From NCBI GenBank assembly GCA_963756605.1, contig CAVWOT010000034.1, positions 124,001 through 188,000 of the forward strand: 64,000 nucleotides of DNA. Reading direction: 5' to 3'. Positions within the stretch are counted from its first letter, which is position 1; the number at the start of each line of letters is the position of its first letter. This document shows positions 62,046-64,000 of the stretch, one piece after another. Origin of the DNA: Bog-159 sp963756605 (lineage in GTDB: Bacteria; Acidobacteriota; Terriglobia; Bryobacterales; Bryobacteraceae). Position numbers and translations under genes: made by a program. Under the pieces are notes generated by a model. That model saw nothing but the letters and a program-made list of their open reading frames with translations. It was not told the origin of the DNA and did not search any database.

Positions 62046-64000
62046 TCACTGGATCGCCACCGTGATGCCAGGCTGGCTGGCCACGCCGTTCACCGAAATC
62101 ACCAGCAGCGCTGTTCCCGGAAGAACACCCACGGGTATCACCGCGTCTATCTGCAGCGCACCCGCTACCAGACCGGGCGCGGCGCCGAAGTATTGAACCA
62201 CTGCCGGAATATTGCCGATACTCACGCCATACGGCGCCAGCGGAACGGGCAGGGGCAATACACTCGGCTCGATCAGCCCGTCCACGCCGCCCGGAGATGT
62301 TTGTCCTTGACCGGTAGCAAAGATCTGAATGGTCTGGCCGATGCTCGCCGGATTACTGCCCGACACCAGTTGATAGTTCAAGTCCAGAATGGCGCCCGGG
62401 CCCTGACCGGACGCGTCGGCGCTGAAGATTCCCGGGACGGCCGGCACCACCGGAATGGTCATCGAATTGGATCGCGAGCCGCCAAACATGACTTCGACCG
62501 TGGCATCTGTAGCGCCGGTCAGTTCGTACGGGACGATGGTATTAATCTGCCCCGCGCTGGCGTACAGAATGGGTCCAGGGTAACCGTTAAAAGTGACACT
62601 TACATTGGCGAGGCTGCCCTCAATGTATCCGTTACTATCGATCGCCGCGCCCACGCCGGTGGTTGGACCAAGCGAGGTGCCGAATACAGTTACCAACTCG
62701 CCCGGCGCGATGCTGCCTGAGAGGTAACTGGCCCCGTTGACCACACGCTGGATCGTAGGTGGTAACACAGTGACAGTGAGAGTGACGCCGATGCTTAACT
62801 GGAGCGTTCCCGACTCGCCGGTCAGAATAATCGAGCCGTCATAGGTGCCGCCGCCCAGGTTGGCTGGATTCACCGAAACGGATAAGCTAGCCGGGGTAGT
62901 CGTGGCGGTGGGCGACACCGAAAGCCACCCACTGCTTGAAGCGGTCGCCGTGAAGGTGGTGGCCGCGCCTCCCGAAGTGATCGAGAGAATTTGCGCGGGC
63001 GGAACAGGACCACTGCCGCTGTAAGCAAACGATAGTGTGCTGGGCGTGGAGATCAGCGACGATGGCGCGTAGACCGCCAGCGTGACGGTCACGGTTTGCG
63101 CCACCCCGCCGGCCGGGGTGACCGTGATCGTCCCGTCGTACGTGCCGGGCGCAAGGGACGCGGGAGTGACCGAAACGTTCAATGTGGCGCTGTTCGTTCC
63201 CGATGCCGGCGTGACCGCCAGCCAGCTGCCGCCGCTGGTGGTAGCGGCGACGGCGCTGAAGCTCTGCGAACCGGTGATCTGCAAACTCTGTGCCGCTGGA
63301 ACGGGTCCGTTCTGCGTGTATGCAAATGCCAGCGTGGTGGGACTGACGTTGAATGGCGCGCTGGTGCCGCTTACCGTGAAGGTGACCGCAATCTGCGAAA
63401 CCACTCCCCCGGAGGTGGTCAGCGTGACCGTGCCTTGATAGGTCCCGCCCCCCAGACTGCTGGCATCGGCAGTGACAGTCAATGGTGTTACCAGGTTTGC
63501 TGTTCCGTTAGCTGGAGTGACCGAAAGCCAATCGCCGCCGGTTACCGTAGTGGCCACGGCGGCGAAAGAGGTGGGCGAGCTCGCGGCGACCTGGACTATC
63601 TGGTTTTGCGGCCCCGCGCCCGCAGAAGCGCTAAACGCCAGCGACGTCATGTTGGGAACCACCGCCGGCGCGTTCCCGACCAACACTAGTACTGGTACGA
63701 TAACGGGAACACCGCCCGATCCGCCCGGAGTCAGAATAACTTGCGCCAGGTAGGTACCGGAAGGCAGCGTCTGCGGAGCCACGGTAATTGCCAGGTTAGT
63801 GGGAGTGCTCGGGCTGGATTCAGACGATCCCACCCGTAACCACGACGGCACTCCCGGGGCAATGGAAAAACTTTGTGATGATCCGCTGCTGGCACTGACC
63901 GCCAGATTCTCAGGCAGCGGAGCCGGAGTGCCACCGTTGTAAGCAAACATAAACGAGCCCGGACTTACAGAAAGCACCGGGTTCGCGGATACTACAAGTG
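62046..64000 (-). CDS. secreted repeat protein with TIGR03437 C-terminal domain, 5' end beyond the window
   Basis: Open to the right edge, so the N-terminus is missing (about 650 codons present; a GTG at 63977 is not the true start because the frame stays open beyond it). It contains five to six BACON/Ig-like modules of about 85 residues with the rhythm FAYTQNGPVPAAQSLQIT, WLAVTPASGT and LAPGTYDGTITVTPAG. The last 230 residues are the TIGR03437 domain (VVNGASYLSGSIAPGELVTV, ANIIDT-like ILYASAGQINTIVPYEL, and GQTSPGGVDG), typical of Solibacter and relatives. Cell-surface or exported. Confidence 0.9.
   Translation of the reverse strand, partial: LVVSANPVLSVSPGSFMFAYNGGTPAPLPENLAVSASSGSSQSFSIAPGVPSWLRVGSSESSPSTPTNLAITVAPQTLPSGTYLAQVILTPGGSGGVPVIVPVLVLVGNAPAVVPNMTSLAFSASAGAGPQNQIVQVAASSPTSFAAVATTVTGGDWLSVTPANGTANLVTPLTVTADASSLGGGTYQGTVTLTTSGGVVSQIAVTFTVSGTSAPFNVSPTTLAFAYTQNGPVPAAQSLQITGSQSFSAVAATTSGGSWLAVTPASGTNSATLNVSVTPASLAPGTYDGTITVTPAGGVAQTVTVTLAVYAPSSLISTPSTLSFAYSGSGPVPPAQILSITSGGAATTFTATASSSGWLSVSPTATTTPASLSVSVNPANLGGGTYDGSIILTGESGTLQLSIGVTLTVTVLPPTIQRVVNGASYLSGSIAPGELVTVFGTSLGPTTGVGAAIDSNGYIEGSLANVSVTFNGYPGPILYASAGQINTIVPYELTGATDATVEVMFGGSRSNSMTIPVVPAVPGIFSADASGQGPGAILDLNYQLVSGSNPASIGQTIQIFATGQGQTSPGGVDGLIEPSVLPLPVPLAPYGVSIGNIPAVVQYFGAAPGLVAGALQIDAVIPVGVLPGTALLVISVNGVASQPGITVAIQ

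Noticed and set aside
1..64000. tRNA, rRNA, CRISPR arrays and complete insertion sequences
   Set aside because: I looked for cloverleaf-like T-arm motifs, regularly spaced repeats and paired terminal inverted repeats beside transposase pieces and found none I could support.

Overview
The window looks like chromosome of an acidobacterium of the Solibacter/Bryobacter type (order Bryobacterales). The clues are a secreted repeat protein with the TIGR03437 (Solibacter C-terminal) domain at the right edge, an orphan MacB/FtsX-like permease of the acidobacterial duplicated type (ADOP), a TIGR03067 lipoprotein, an acidobacterial-style M19 dipeptidase, and base composition near 60% GC. No rRNA, tRNA or CRISPR array was recognised. 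All family names come from reading the translations by eye; no search was run.

Layout. 1-3.5 kb: two paralogous hypothetical proteins (one Tat-exported, cut by the left edge) diverge from an M19 dipeptidase. 3.5-8.4 kb: an accessory island with a lone HEXXH protein and a tightly coupled pair, a sacsin/Hsp90-like GHKL ATPase followed 3 nt later by an AlbA_2-HEPN protein with an intact R-x4-H ribonuclease motif. This pair is the best candidate for an undescribed (probably anti-phage) system. 8.4-12.6 kb: a decaying oxidoreductase cluster with an intact aldo/keto reductase (apparent CTG start) and a small SDR, between a TetR remnant, an SDR pseudogene and a LysR remnant. 12.8-15.5 kb: an ECF42-type sigma factor operon with two YCII/DGPF proteins and a frameshifted DHFR-like reductase. 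15.5-18.1 kb: a graveyard of mobile-element pieces (IS21 IstB, serine recombinase, possible type IV secretion fragment) and a shredded gene.

18.3-26 kb: an ordinary backbone of MlaD/MCE protein, AlaX-like editing hydrolase, secreted amidohydrolase, VOC protein, a DUF488-DUF488-dual-OB cassette, a GH108 lysozyme and an RlmI-like methyltransferase. 26-35.3 kb: a four-gene MdtABC/outer-membrane-factor efflux operon on the minus strand that carries about 20 single-base indels, nearly all insertions, while its flanks are clean. This may be local sequence error rather than decay. 35.4-51.4 kb: membrane and envelope proteins, an IF-3-like protein, an acyl-CoA synthetase, an ECF sigma factor, a PQQ-type propeller with EF-hands, a CocE-type peptidase, an imported-looking VOC gene beside an IS5 remnant, the ADOP permease and secreted proteins.

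51.6-60 kb: a MoxR-DUF58-BatA-vWA operon, then queA and a radical SAM gene on the opposite strand. 60.2-62 kb: a three-gene cassette of unknown function with strong ribosome binding sites and an operator-like palindrome. 62-64 kb: the TIGR03437 repeat protein, cut by the right edge.

Two themes recur. Many backbone genes have a TANNNT -10-like box only 5-7 nt before the start codon, which suggests leaderless transcripts. Several intergenic spaces hold compact hairpins that open with TGGGGCAG; two copies can fold as a three-way junction with compensatory changes in the stems.
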